This document shows positions 1-8,463 of a stretch of 64,000 nt of DNA, piece by piece (within the stretch, counting starts at the first letter, position 1; every line of letters begins with the position of its first letter). The stretch is from assembly GCF_000192435.1 (NCBI RefSeq), contig NZ_AEUD01000004.1, forward strand, positions 1 through 64,000, read 5' to 3'. This stretch comes from Gordonia neofelifaecis NRRL B-59395 (GTDB lineage Bacteria; Actinomycetota; Actinomycetes; Mycobacteriales; Mycobacteriaceae). Under the pieces are notes generated by a model. That model was not told the origin of the DNA and did not search any database. It was given only the letters and a program-made list of their open reading frames with translations. The position numbers and the translations under genes are program-made.

Positions 1-62
1 TGCGAGGCTGTCGTTGACCATCTGGACCCGTCTGGAGCGGTCGACAGGGGAGCCGCCTCGCC

Positions 63-269
63 TCAGCCATTCGGGTACATGTACTTCCGCAGCGAGCGCG
101 CGGTGATCTTCACCGTCGTGCCGCGCCGACGGTTGCCGACGACGGTGAGTTTGCGCGCGGCCAACAGGCGATCGACGGTGCGCTCGCTGACGCCGAGGCG
201 TTCTGCGACCTCGGTCTTGCTGAAGCACCACAGGTCGTCGTGTGACTCGGGCGCATTGGTTCTGGGCAT
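63..269 (-). CDS. Excisionase-like small HTH DNA-binding protein
   Basis: A 68-residue protein with one MerR/excisionase-type winged helix-turn-helix: residues 15-40 include FSKTEVAERLGVSERTVDRL, followed by a basic stretch (GNRRRGTT) and a short RSLRKYM helix. This matches the AlpA/Xis-like proteins that direct excision of integrated elements or regulate them. It lies 340 bp from tRNA-Asn, a common integration target, and is transcribed towards the left edge, where an integrase or replication gene would be expected but is not visible. The family call rests on the HTH and size; a role in excision is inferred. It could instead be a small regulator. Confidence 0.7.
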   Translation of the reverse strand: MPRTNAPESHDDLWCFSKTEVAERLGVSERTVDRLLAARKLTVVGNRRRGTTVKITARSLRKYMYPNG

Positions 270-573
270 GGTTCATCGACTCCGTTTACGGAATCGACCA
301 CAGCCAACTGTCGAGGCTTACGGCGGCTTGGGGCCTGCTGCTCGTGATACGTGGTCTGGTGCTTCTATCCGGCGTGGGCCTCGGTCATGGCCCGCATCGG
401 TCCGTCCTTACGTTCCGATCCATGTCCGACGCACCGCCAGCTCCAGGGCGCTCGACTATGAAGTTTGCGCCGCCGATGCGGCACAGCCCCATCCTATCGG
501 AGATCCGTCAAGAATCGACTACTTGCGCCATCGAGGGCCCCACGTGAACCCCACGACGAATCCGCAGAAACAA
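270..573. other. Gene-free stretch between excisionase-like gene and tRNA-Asn
   Basis: No reading frame here looks coding: the longer open frames lack a ribosome binding site and recognisable protein features. Its position between an excisionase-like gene and the 3' end of a tRNA fits the terminal non-coding part of an integrated element. No direct repeat of the tRNA 3' end is visible on this side. Positions 1-62 are open in all leftward frames but too short to assign. Confidence 0.4.
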
Positions 574-601
574 GAAAACCACCTGTGAACAGGTGGTTTT
601 C
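574..601 (-). terminator. Intrinsic terminator of tRNA-Asn
   Basis: The arms GAAAACCACCTG (574-585) and CAGGTGGTTTTC (590-601) form a perfect 12-bp stem with a TGAA loop. Read leftwards it begins 5 nt after the tRNA and ends in a T-rich run, so it should stop tRNA-Asn transcription. Confidence 0.8.
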
Positions 602-605
602 GTTG

Positions 606-678
606 CTCCCCCAATTGGACTCGAACCAATAACCTGCCGATTAACAGTCGGCTGCTCTGCCAATTGAGCTATGGGGGA
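606..678 (-). tRNA. tRNA-Asn (GTT)
   Basis: A 73-nt cloverleaf with acceptor TCCCCCA paired with TGGGGGA, discriminator G and anticodon GTT in GACTGTTAATC. The T-loop is GGTTCGAGTCC, and CCA is not encoded. Its 3' end faces the gene-free stretch and excisionase-like gene, making it the likely attachment site of an integrated element. Confidence 0.95.
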
Positions 679-741
679 TTGCTCTGTCTCGAACGAGAAC
701 AGACTCTATCCCATGAATCTTCGAGAGTGCAAAACGGCTGG

Positions 742-1434
742 TCAGGGCTCTTCTCGCCAGATCGGAGTCTGAGCGAGATGCTTGATCAGACGGTCGGCGC
801 CATCGGTGAACTCTCGGCGAATGCACGCCGCCGCGGCGTCGGCGTCGCCGGCGCGGTAAGCCGCGATGAGTTCGTCGTGGAGTTCGGCGGTGGCCGCGCC
901 CCATTCGGGGTCGGATGCGTACAGCTCGTGCGGGGTGTACCGGGTGGTGCTCATCAGGATCCACGCGAGCTTGGCGTTCCCGCTGATCTGATTGTGGGTG
1001 CGGTGGAACTCGAACTCCGCAGCGGTCAGCGCGGCCCGATCGCCCGATCGCAGCGCGCTGCGGAATTGGGCGTTGGCCCACGCGAGCTCGTCGGCCTGCG
1101 TGGGTGTGACGACCGCGGCCGTCCGCCGAGCGATCCGCGCGGCCGCCTCGCCCTGCAACCAGAACAGGTCGTCGACGTCGGTGCGCGTCAGCTGCGCGAC
1201 CTCATAGCCGCGATGCGGGGCGAGGAGCACCATGCCCTCGCCCCGCAGCGTGAGAAGGGCCTCTCGAACCGGCGTCACGCTGACGCCCAGTTCCAGCGCG
1301 GTCTCATCGATCCGGATCCGCTCACCGGGCAGCACCCCGGCGGTCATGATCTTGTGCCGGAGGATCGATGCGACCTCCTCGGACAACTGCGGGCGTCGCC
1401 GCCGTTGTCCAGAGGTCGTGGAATCAGAGGCCAT
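742..1434 (-). CDS. GntR family (FadR/FCD type) transcriptional regulator
   Basis: This 230-residue protein has an N-terminal GntR winged helix (about residues 15-80, including PGERIRIDETALELGVSVTP and VREALLTLRGEG) and a C-terminal all-helical FCD ligand domain. The FCD part carries the His-containing helices FEFHRTHN and AELHDELIAAYRAGD, usual metal or effector contacts. Its start overlaps the end of the upstream acyl-CoA dehydrogenase gene by 11 bp, so the two are one transcript. Regulators of this class respond to fatty acids, acyl-CoAs or organic acids; it probably controls this acyl-CoA dehydrogenase operon. The ligand is unknown. Confidence 0.88.
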   Translation of the reverse strand: MASDSTTSGQRRRRPQLSEEVASILRHKIMTAGVLPGERIRIDETALELGVSVTPVREALLTLRGEGMVLLAPHRGYEVAQLTRTDVDDLFWLQGEAAARIARRTAAVVTPTQADELAWANAQFRSALRSGDRAALTAAEFEFHRTHNQISGNAKLAWILMSTTRYTPHELYASDPEWGAATAELHDELIAAYRAGDADAAAACIRREFTDGADRLIKHLAQTPIWREEP

Positions 1435-2563
1435 ACGTCTTTCCGATGATGTCGCGCTGGATCTCGTTGGTGCCGCCGAAGACGGTGGAGATGATCGCCG
1501 ACCGCATCAGGCGCTCGGCGTCGAACTCGGTGGCGTAACCATAACCGCCCATCATCTGCATGCCGTCGATGGTCATCTTCTTGCTGGTCTCGGTGGCCTT
1601 CAGCTTCACCATCGACGCCTCGCGCGGCATCATCTTCTCGGGGTGCGCGTCGGCGGCGCGTGCCACGCTGTAGACGAGCTCGCGGGTGCAGGCGATCTCG
1701 GTGGCGTGGTCGGCCATACGGTGGCGCAGCGCCTGGAACGAGCCGATCGGACGGCCGAACTGCTTGCGGTCCTTGATGAATGCCAGGGTGTCGTCGAACG
1801 ACCGACGCGCCAGACCCAGCTGCATGGCCGCGAGGATGAGTCGCTCCGAGTTGAGGCCGGACATCAGCTGACGCCAGCCGTCGCCGACGGTTCCGACGAC
1901 CGCCGAGTCGGGGACGAAGCAGTCGGTGAAGTAGAGGTCGTTGACCTCGCGGCCGCCGAGGGTGTCGATGCCGCTGATCTTCAGCCCCGGGGTACCCGCC
2001 GGAACGTGGAACTGGGTCAGGCCCTCGTGCTTGCCGCCCGAGCGATCGGTGCGCGCGATCAGCAGGATGCTCTTCGAGAAGTGCGCGTTGGAGCACCAGG
2101 TCTTCTGCCCGTTGATCTTCCAGCCGCCGTCGACCTTCTCGGCGCGACAGGTGAGCGCGCCGACGTCCGACCCCGCCTCCGGCTCCGACATCGAGACCGA
2201 CAGCGAGTCACCGGCGACGACGCCGGCCAGCACTTCGCGGCGGAGGTCGTCGTTCGCGAACTTGGCGTAGGCGGCCGCGGTGATCAGGGTGGGGCCGACA
2301 GCGCCGATCGGCGCCTGACAGCGCACGGCCTCCTCGAGGAAGATGCACATCTCGACGTTGCCCGCGCCGGCACCGCCGAACTCCTCGGCGACGTTGATGC
2401 CCGCCCAGCCCAGGGCAGCCATCTTCCGATACAGCTCATCTGAATGCGCGTCTGCGCCGTTGTTGGTGAGGACGTCCCGCTGCTGGCGGGTGCCGACCTC
2501 GCGTTCGCAGAAGTCGGTGACCGCCTGTGCGAAGGCGGTCTGTTCCGGCGTGAATTCGACCAT
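1424..2563 (-). CDS. Acyl-CoA dehydrogenase
   Basis: A full-length 379-residue acyl-CoA dehydrogenase catalysing FAD-dependent alpha,beta-desaturation of an acyl-CoA. The FAD/substrate motif SMSEPEAGSDVG is at 124-135 and the C-terminal motif FGGTNEIQR is near 365. The usual medium-chain catalytic Glu just before GT is Gly here. A Glu at 240 in GLNSERL corresponds to the catalytic base of isovaleryl-CoA and long-chain dehydrogenases, so activity is likely retained with a branched or bulky substrate. It is first in an operon with the overlapping GntR regulator. The ATG start has GGGAGT upstream. The substrate cannot be named from sequence. Confidence 0.9.
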   Translation of the reverse strand: MVEFTPEQTAFAQAVTDFCEREVGTRQQRDVLTNNGADAHSDELYRKMAALGWAGINVAEEFGGAGAGNVEMCIFLEEAVRCQAPIGAVGPTLITAAAYAKFANDDLRREVLAGVVAGDSLSVSMSEPEAGSDVGALTCRAEKVDGGWKINGQKTWCSNAHFSKSILLIARTDRSGGKHEGLTQFHVPAGTPGLKISGIDTLGGREVNDLYFTDCFVPDSAVVGTVGDGWRQLMSGLNSERLILAAMQLGLARRSFDDTLAFIKDRKQFGRPIGSFQALRHRMADHATEIACTRELVYSVARAADAHPEKMMPREASMVKLKATETSKKMTIDGMQMMGGYGYATEFDAERLMRSAIISTVFGGTNEIQRDIIGKTYGL

Positions 2564-2606
2564 GGGTACTCCCTGACTACGTGCTGAATGAAACAGATCA
2601 CTTCAT

Positions 2607-2623
2607 TCGTATCACATATATGT
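2607..2623. promoter_or_regulatory. Candidate operator/promoter of the acyl-CoA dehydrogenase operon
   Basis: Between the divergent dehydrogenase and the membrane-protein gene lies TCGTATCACAT, close to the GntR-type pattern TNGTNNNACNA (last position differs), overlapping the palindrome ACATATATGT (2614-2623). The surrounding AT-rich stretch is unusual for this DNA. Binding by the GntR regulator is inferred only. Confidence 0.35.
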
Positions 2624-2690
2624 ATTGGACTGAGGAGTGAGCTATATCACTTTCAATCAACGCGGCTATCAGCGGTTAGGGTTGGACCCC

Positions 2691-3377
2691 ATGAGTGATG
2701 GTTCGGACGATCCGAAGACGGCCGCCGTCCGGGACGGTGGGATCTCCGATCGCGACGAGCTGCTGGCCGAGAACCGCGCCCGCCGCGCAGAGCTCCGCGA
2801 GGATCGGGAGGCGAAGGCCGCAGGGAAGGCCGCGGGCGACGGCGATGCCGAGGCCGGCGTGTCGGCGGAAGTCGTGACCGGTGCGTCGCCGAGCACTCCG
2901 CGGAAGACAGTCGTGGTCTTCGGTGTGACAGTGGCGGTGCTGCTGGCGGTCATCGCGGTCTTGGCCTACCTGCTCCTCACCGATGACTCGGCGGAGGCCG
3001 ATCGGGAGGCCGCCGCGACGGCGAGCGAGTACGCGACGACCGTGCTGACGTACTCGGCCGGGAAGTACTCCGATCTCGACAAGCGGATTCGGGAGATCTC
3101 GACGCCCGAATTCGCGGACGAGTACATCAAGTCCTCGCAGCAGGCCAGGGCGGGGAACGACGAAGCACAGGCGAGTGGAACCGCTCGGGTCGTGGAAGCC
3201 GGAGTGATCTCCCGGTCGGATGATGAAGCGGTCGTGCTCGTCGCAATGAACCAGAACGTCAAATCGCCGCTGGCACCGGCGACCGCGAAGGACGGCGTCG
3301 ATTACGAATCGCGCATCAGGATCACCCTGACTCGAGACGGCGATTCGTGGAAGCTGTCCGAGTTGACGGTGGTTTAG
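2691..3377 (+). CDS. Mce-associated-type single-pass membrane protein
   Basis: A 228-residue protein with a charged cytoplasmic N-terminus (residues 20-60, rich in E, R, K and A, likely helical) and one membrane segment at about 73-97. The extracytoplasmic domain (TASEYATTVLTYSAGKYSDL, then a C-terminal strand region ending WKLSELTVV) resembles the NTF2-like fold of Mce-associated proteins. Such proteins accompany lipid importers in actinobacteria, but no mce genes lie nearby. I chose ATG 2691; an in-frame GTG at 2637 is possible but its purine-rich stretch touches the codon. Function unknown. Confidence 0.72.
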   Translation: MSDGSDDPKTAAVRDGGISDRDELLAENRARRAELREDREAKAAGKAAGDGDAEAGVSAEVVTGASPSTPRKTVVVFGVTVAVLLAVIAVLAYLLLTDDSAEADREAAATASEYATTVLTYSAGKYSDLDKRIREISTPEFADEYIKSSQQARAGNDEAQASGTARVVEAGVISRSDDEAVVLVAMNQNVKSPLAPATAKDGVDYESRIRITLTRDGDSWKLSELTVV

Positions 3378-3385
3378 GACGCGCG

Positions 3386-4567
3386 TCAGTCTCCGGTGAG
3401 GACCGCCGCGACGACGACCGCGGCGGTGGACGCGTCGAGGTCGCGGTAGGCGATGGTCAGATCGGTCGCCACGTTCAGGGCGGCGTGCACCAGGAATCGG
3501 GCCGCCGCCGGTGCGACGTCGGGCCGGGCACGCTGCAGCCACGTCGCCCACTCGTCGACGTTGAGTCGTTGCTGACGGCGTAGCGCCCGCCGATCGGCGA
3601 CGTCGAGTGCGCCCATGTCACGCAGGTACACGGCCATGATCTCGGGATCGCTGACGCAGAGGCTGCTGTACTCGGCCGCCAATGCGACGAGTGCCTCGTT
3701 GGGGGTGGTCGCGTTGGCCAGACCGTCGGCGATCGCCGCGGTGGTCCGCTCGGAGCCGCGCCAGAGAGCCGCGGTGAGAATGGCGTTCTTCGACGAGAAG
3801 TGCCGGTAGACGCCCGAGGGCGGGAGGTCGACCGCGGCGCCGATCTCTTCGAGCGTGACCTCGTGGAATCCACGAGAGGCGAAGAGCTTGATCGATTCGG
3901 TGAGCACGGCCTCGCGACGTCCGAGGGGAGTCAGGCCGGTCGAGTCCGCCGCGGTGGCCGGATCCGGCAGGTCCAGTTCGACGACGGTCTCGACGGTTCC
4001 GCACAGCGTGTCGAGAACGGCCCGGCGAGCGAGACCGACGCGATGCGTCACCGGACTGGCGACGATCGACAGGGCCGCGGTCACCAGCAGTCGGACGGTC
4101 CGCTCGGGTGCCACCGGACGGGCGCGACCGAGCAGCGCGACGAGTCGTTCGCGGGTGCCTGCGGACAGTTCGGCGAGGCGTCGGCGGTCGTCGCCCTGCA
4201 GCAGTCGCGGCTCTCGGCGGTAGATGTTGCCCGTCTCGCGGTTGTCCAGGGCATTGCCCGCCATGGCTCGGATCACCGCCAGGAGTTCCCGTCGCGGGTC
4301 GTCGTCCGTGGGCACTGCGGCGGCGGCCGCGGCGAGTTGCTCGGCGAGATCGATCAGGGCGGCGGCGAACAGTTCGTACTTGCCCGAGAAGTGCTTGTAC
4401 AGCGCCGGCGCCGAGATCCCGGCCTCCTCGGCGACGGCACCGAGGCGGGTGGCGTGGAAGCCGTGTTCGGCGAAGCTCCGAGCGGCGGCTGTCAGGATCA
4501 CGTCGCGGCGGTCCGCCGGGCGTATACGTGCTCGGCCCGCCGGGCGGCTGTCGGCTCGCGATGTCAT
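3386..4567 (-). CDS. Tandem double-HTH TetR family regulator
   Basis: At 393 residues it is twice the usual TetR length because two complete TetR units are fused. The first HTH spans 22-68 (VAEEAGISAPALYKHFSGKY) and the second 219-265 (IGAAVDLPPSGVYRHFSSKN), each followed by its own helical ligand domain. One chain could therefore act as a built-in pseudo-dimer. It is divergent from the crotonase/acyl-CoA ligase genes and probably represses them, itself, or both. A perfect palindrome lies 20 bp before its start codon. The ligand is unknown; acyl-CoA is a reasonable guess from the neighbours. Confidence 0.88.
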   Translation of the reverse strand: MTSRADSRPAGRARIRPADRRDVILTAAARSFAEHGFHATRLGAVAEEAGISAPALYKHFSGKYELFAAALIDLAEQLAAAAAAVPTDDDPRRELLAVIRAMAGNALDNRETGNIYRREPRLLQGDDRRRLAELSAGTRERLVALLGRARPVAPERTVRLLVTAALSIVASPVTHRVGLARRAVLDTLCGTVETVVELDLPDPATAADSTGLTPLGRREAVLTESIKLFASRGFHEVTLEEIGAAVDLPPSGVYRHFSSKNAILTAALWRGSERTTAAIADGLANATTPNEALVALAAEYSSLCVSDPEIMAVYLRDMGALDVADRRALRRQQRLNVDEWATWLQRARPDVAPAAARFLVHAALNVATDLTIAYRDLDASTAAVVVAAVLTGD

Positions 4568-4586
4568 GAGGATCGATGTTAACGAA

Positions 4587-4601
4587 TCTCGAAACTCGAG
4601 A
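4587..4601. promoter_or_regulatory. Candidate TetR operator (6-3-6 palindrome)
   Basis: TCTCGA-AAC-TCGAGA is a perfect inverted repeat in the 174-bp divergent region, 20 bp upstream of the double-HTH regulator. Location and symmetry suit an autoregulatory operator. No second identical copy is visible before the crotonase gene. Confidence 0.45.
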
Positions 4602-4741
4602 AGCCGGAATCAGGTATCGGAATAGGCTGAGGTCAGAGCATCACGGTGGGCGGAAAAGTTAATCATCATTCGCATGACCTGAGTCACTTTCGGTGCTACG
4701 GTGATGGCGATTACGACGATCCCACGAGCGCGAGGAGTGCG

Positions 4742-5539
4742 ATGATCAGCGAGGCCGAATGTTCCGACGGGGTGTGGGGGAGCATCGATCAGGACGGCAT
4801 CGCTCGGCTCGAGATCGACCGGCCCAAGCAGCTGAACGCGCTCGACGGGGCGGCCTCTGCCCGGGTCATCGCCCTCTGTGATGAGTGGGCGGTGCGCGAC
4901 GACGTGCGCGTCGTCGTGCTGTCCGGACGCGGCGGTGCCTTCAGCGCGGGCGCGGACGTCGCGGGCATGGCGTCGGATGCGGCCGGATCCGGGGGATTCG
5001 ACGAGGCCGCGTCGCGCGCCATCATCGAGAACGGCTCGAATCTGGTCCGGGCGATCCGCCGTCTGCCGATGCCGGTGATCGCGGCCCTCGACGGCCCGGC
5101 GGTCGGCATCGGCGCCTCGATGGCGGTGGCGGCCGACCTCGTCTACGCGACCAGTCGGTCGTACTTCATGCTGGCCTTCGTCAACATCGGTCTGATGCCC
5201 GACGGCGGGGCGTCGGCGATCTTCACCGCGGCGGTCGGACGCGCGCGGGCCAACGCGATGGCGTTGCTCGGCGAGAAGCTGTCAGCCGCCGATGCCTACG
5301 CCTTCGGGCTGATCAACTCGTTCTTCGAAGACCCCGCCGGTCTGGCCGCCGCGGTGGACAGGGTCGCAGCCAAGCTGGCCAAGACGCCGCAGCACGCATT
5401 GGCGCTGACGAAGTCGGCGCTCGACGAGCACTCTCTGCACGGCTTCCAGGCCGCGCTCGACCGCGAGATCGCGGGCCAGACCGCGCTGCTGCAGTCACCC
5501 CAGTTCCACGCCGCGCTCAAGGCGTTCGCCGGACGCTGA
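4742..5539 (+). CDS. Enoyl-CoA hydratase/isomerase (crotonase) family protein
   Basis: A 265-residue crotonase-fold protein; the ATG is preceded by GCGAGGAG. Both oxyanion-hole segments are present: FSAGADVAGM (67-76) and DGPAVGIGASMA (118-129). The two glutamates of classical hydratases are missing: Ser126 and Phe146 occupy those places. Asp154 in GLMPDGG fits crotonases that work as isomerases or on other CoA thioesters. It probably handles an acyl-CoA intermediate together with the ligase 57 bp downstream, but hydratase activity should not be assumed. Expression is likely governed by the divergent TetR regulator. Confidence 0.85.
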   Translation: MISEAECSDGVWGSIDQDGIARLEIDRPKQLNALDGAASARVIALCDEWAVRDDVRVVVLSGRGGAFSAGADVAGMASDAAGSGGFDEAASRAIIENGSNLVRAIRRLPMPVIAALDGPAVGIGASMAVAADLVYATSRSYFMLAFVNIGLMPDGGASAIFTAAVGRARANAMALLGEKLSAADAYAFGLINSFFEDPAGLAAAVDRVAAKLAKTPQHALALTKSALDEHSLHGFQAALDREIAGQTALLQSPQFHAALKAFAGR

Positions 5540-5596
5540 GCCGGTCTGCACGACCATCCGACTTCCACGATTCAGAACACCGCAACAGGAGACGAC

Positions 5597-7195
5597 ATGA
5601 CCGAGACGCTGGGCTTCACTCTCACCGACGAGCCGTTGCGTTCGCGACGCAGCCATTGGAACAACCAGGTCCGCCGTCACGCCGAGGCCAAGCCAGACGC
5701 CGTGGCCCTGCGCTTCCTCGGGAAGGGCACCACCTGGCGGGAGCTCGACGACCGTACGCATTCCCTGGCGGCGTCACTGCTGCGCCGGGGCGTGCAGTTC
5801 GGCGATCGGATCCTGGTGCTGATGCTCAACCGCACCGAGTACGTCGAACTCACCCTGGCCGCCAACCTGATCGGCGCCATTCCGGTGCCGGTCAACATCC
5901 GGATGGCGCCGGCCGAAGTGGCCTTCCTGGTCGAGGACTCGGGGGCGCGGATCATCGTTACCGAGACCATGCTGGCGCCGCTCGCCGACGCCGTCGCGGG
6001 GATCACCGGCGCGGTCGACACGATCATCAACGTCGGTGACATCGCCAACGCGACGCACCTGGGATTCGAGGACCTGGTCGCCGAGGAAGGGGAGCCGCTG
6101 CCGGAGATCGACATCCCGGAGGACACGATCGCGCTGATCATGTACACCTCGGGCACCACGGGCAAGCCGAAGGGGTCGATGCTGACACACCAGAACCTGC
6201 AGGCGCAGGCGGTGACGTGCATCCAGGCACTGAACACGGCCGACGACGACATCGCGTCCTGTGTGGCGCCGATGTTCCACATCGCCGCACTGGGCGCGAT
6301 GACGCCGACCTTCTACATGGGTGCGACGACCGTGATCCATCCGCTCGGCAACTTCGATCCGAACCAGATGCTCGACGTCCTCGAGGCCGAGGGCACCACG
6401 TCGATCTTCCTGGTGCCCGCGCAATGGCAGGCCGTCTGCGCCGCCCAGCAGGCCAAGCCGCGCGACCTCAAGCTCCGGGTGATCAGCTGGGGCGCCGCGC
6501 CTGCGTCGGACACGGTGCTGCGCGCGATGAACGAGACCTTCCCCGACGCGATGAACGTCGCGGTGTTCGGTCAGACCGAGATGTCCCCGATCACCTGCGT
6601 GCTGCACGGTAAGGACGCGCTGCGCAAGCTGGGATCCATCGGCAAGGTGGTCCCGTGCGTCACCGCCCGCGTGGTCGACGCCGCGATGAACGACGTGCCG
6701 CGCGGGGAGGTCGGCGAGATCGTCTACCGCGGCCCGAACCTGATGGCCGGCTACTGGCAGAACCCGCAGGGCACCGCGGATGCCTTCGCGGGCGGCTGGT
6801 TCCACTCGGGCGACCTGGTGCGCCAGGACGAGGAGGGGTTCCTGTACGTCGTCGATCGTGCGAAGGACATGATCATCTCGGGCGGTGAGAACATCTATTG
6901 CGCCGAGGTGGAGAACGCGCTGTTCGGCCATCCCAAGATCGCCGAGGCCGCGATCATCGGCCGGGCCCACGAGAAGTGGGGCGAGGTGCCGGTCGCGGTG
7001 GTCGTTCTCGCCGACGGCGTCGACGATCTCACGCTGGCCGAGATGGAGCCGTACCTCAACGAGAACCTGGCGCGCTTCAAGCACCCGAAGGACCTCGTGA
7101 TCCTCGACGAGCTCCCGCGAAACGCCGGCGGCAAGGTGGTCAAGCCGCAGTTGCGCCAGGCCTACGGCAGCAAAGACGCAGGCCTCGCGAACTGA
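5597..7195 (+). CDS. Acyl-CoA synthetase (AMP-dependent, FadD-like)
   Basis: A 532-residue ANL-superfamily ligase that activates a carboxylic acid to an acyl-CoA through an acyl-adenylate. The P-loop YTSGTTGKPKGSML is at 183-196. Motif A5 appears as VFGQTEMSP, the hinge region as SGDLVRQDEEGFLYVVDRAKD, and the C-terminal catalytic lysine is K513 in NAGGKVVK. ACAGGAG precedes the ATG. It follows the crotonase with a short gap and precedes an alcohol dehydrogenase, suggesting a route from alcohol through acid to CoA ester. Chain-length preference is not readable. Confidence 0.92.
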   Translation: MTETLGFTLTDEPLRSRRSHWNNQVRRHAEAKPDAVALRFLGKGTTWRELDDRTHSLAASLLRRGVQFGDRILVLMLNRTEYVELTLAANLIGAIPVPVNIRMAPAEVAFLVEDSGARIIVTETMLAPLADAVAGITGAVDTIINVGDIANATHLGFEDLVAEEGEPLPEIDIPEDTIALIMYTSGTTGKPKGSMLTHQNLQAQAVTCIQALNTADDDIASCVAPMFHIAALGAMTPTFYMGATTVIHPLGNFDPNQMLDVLEAEGTTSIFLVPAQWQAVCAAQQAKPRDLKLRVISWGAAPASDTVLRAMNETFPDAMNVAVFGQTEMSPITCVLHGKDALRKLGSIGKVVPCVTARVVDAAMNDVPRGEVGEIVYRGPNLMAGYWQNPQGTADAFAGGWFHSGDLVRQDEEGFLYVVDRAKDMIISGGENIYCAEVENALFGHPKIAEAAIIGRAHEKWGEVPVAVVVLADGVDDLTLAEMEPYLNENLARFKHPKDLVILDELPRNAGGKVVKPQLRQAYGSKDAGLAN

Positions 7196-7317
7196 GAACT
7201 GGAACGTGTTTCATTTTTGCCCGGAAGTGACTACCCTCACTAGCAGATGCGGCTGAGGCCGTACGTCATCTGTCGGATGCGGCCTCGCCGCCGCAACGGG
7301 ATTCGAAATAGAGGTAA

Positions 7318-8454
7318 ATGACTGTGAAGACCAAGGGCGCCATCCTGCGGGAGCTGAACACGCCGTGGAAGATCGAAGAGATCGAGATCGGTGATCCCAA
7401 GGCGCACGAGATCAAGATCCGCATGGAGGCGGCGGGTATGTGCCACTCCGATCATCACCTGATGACCGGCGGCATCCCGATGGGCGGATTCCCGATCCTC
7501 GGCGGTCACGAGGGCGCGGGCGTCGTCGAGCAGATCGGCGAGGGCGTCACCGATTTCGAGGTGGGCGACCACGTCGTGCTGTCGTTCATCCCGTCCTGCG
7601 GCAAGTGCCGCTCGTGCAAGGCGGGCGTCGCGAACCTGTGCGACTTCGGTGCGATGCTGCTGCAGGGCGAAGCGGTCTCCGACCACACCTTCCGGATCCA
7701 CACCGCCGACGGCGAGCCGGTGTACCCGATGACGCTGCTGGGCACCTTCAGCCCGTACATGGTGGTGCACGAGGCCTCGGCGGTGAAGATCGACAAGGAG
7801 ATCCCCTTCGAGGTCGCCGCACTGTGCGGTTGCGGCATCCCCACCGGATACGGTTCCTCGACCCGCAGCGGCGACGTCCGTCCGGGCGAGGACGTGGCGA
7901 TCATCGGCGTCGGCGGCGTCGGCACCGCGGCCCTGCAGGGCGCGGTGATCGCCGGTGCGCGCAATGTCTTCGCCATCGACCCGGTGGAGTGGAAGCGTGA
8001 GCAGGCCCTCAAGTTCGGCGCCACCCACGCGTTCGCCAGCGTCGAAGAGGCGATGAACGAGATCGGCAACGCCACCGAGTGGGGCATGTGCCAGAAGGTC
8101 GTCGTCACCGTCGGAGAGGTGTTCGGCAAGGACGTCGACACCTGGCTGAGCATCACCGCCAAGAACGGCACCTGCGTGCTGACCGGCATGGGCAACATGA
8201 TGGACAACCAGGTCACGCTCAACCTGTCGATGCTGACTCTGCTGCAGAAGAACCTGCAGGGCAGCATCTTCGGCGGCGCCAACCCGAAGCTCGACATCCC
8301 GAACCTGTTGTCGATGTACAAGATCGGCAAGCTCAAGATCGAAGAGATGATCACCCGGCAGTACAGCCTCGATCAGATCAACGAGGGCTACCAGGACATG
8401 CTCGACGGCCGGAACATCCGCGGCGTCATCCGCTACACCGACGCCGACCGGTAG
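7318..8454 (+). CDS. NDMA-dependent (mycofactocin-type) alcohol dehydrogenase
   Basis: A 378-residue zinc-dependent medium-chain dehydrogenase. Catalytic zinc ligands are Cys42, His64 (GHE) and probably Cys172 in GCGIPTGYGS. The structural zinc site is Cys94, Cys97, Cys100 and Cys108, and the nucleotide motif GVGGVG is at 197-202. The overall sequence resembles the actinobacterial nicotinoprotein group assayed with NDMA, in which NAD stays bound and mycofactocin accepts electrons. It oxidises an alcohol to an aldehyde, fitting the upstream acyl-CoA ligase. No mycofactocin genes are in the window. A large hairpin terminator follows. Confidence 0.88.
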   Translation: MTVKTKGAILRELNTPWKIEEIEIGDPKAHEIKIRMEAAGMCHSDHHLMTGGIPMGGFPILGGHEGAGVVEQIGEGVTDFEVGDHVVLSFIPSCGKCRSCKAGVANLCDFGAMLLQGEAVSDHTFRIHTADGEPVYPMTLLGTFSPYMVVHEASAVKIDKEIPFEVAALCGCGIPTGYGSSTRSGDVRPGEDVAIIGVGGVGTAALQGAVIAGARNVFAIDPVEWKREQALKFGATHAFASVEEAMNEIGNATEWGMCQKVVVTVGEVFGKDVDTWLSITAKNGTCVLTGMGNMMDNQVTLNLSMLTLLQKNLQGSIFGGANPKLDIPNLLSMYKIGKLKIEEMITRQYSLDQINEGYQDMLDGRNIRGVIRYTDADR

Positions 8455-8463
8455 GTATCTGCC

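Noticed and set aside
641-1081. A leftward 146-codon frame overlapping the tRNA-Asn and the GntR gene
   Set aside because: It crosses the tRNA and lies out of frame with a well-supported regulator; Arg-rich translation typical of a shadow.
2637-2690. Upstream GTG start for the Mce-associated-type protein
   Set aside because: The purine-rich stretch touches the GTG with no spacing, and the added residues have no counterpart in the family plan; ATG 2691 is more credible.
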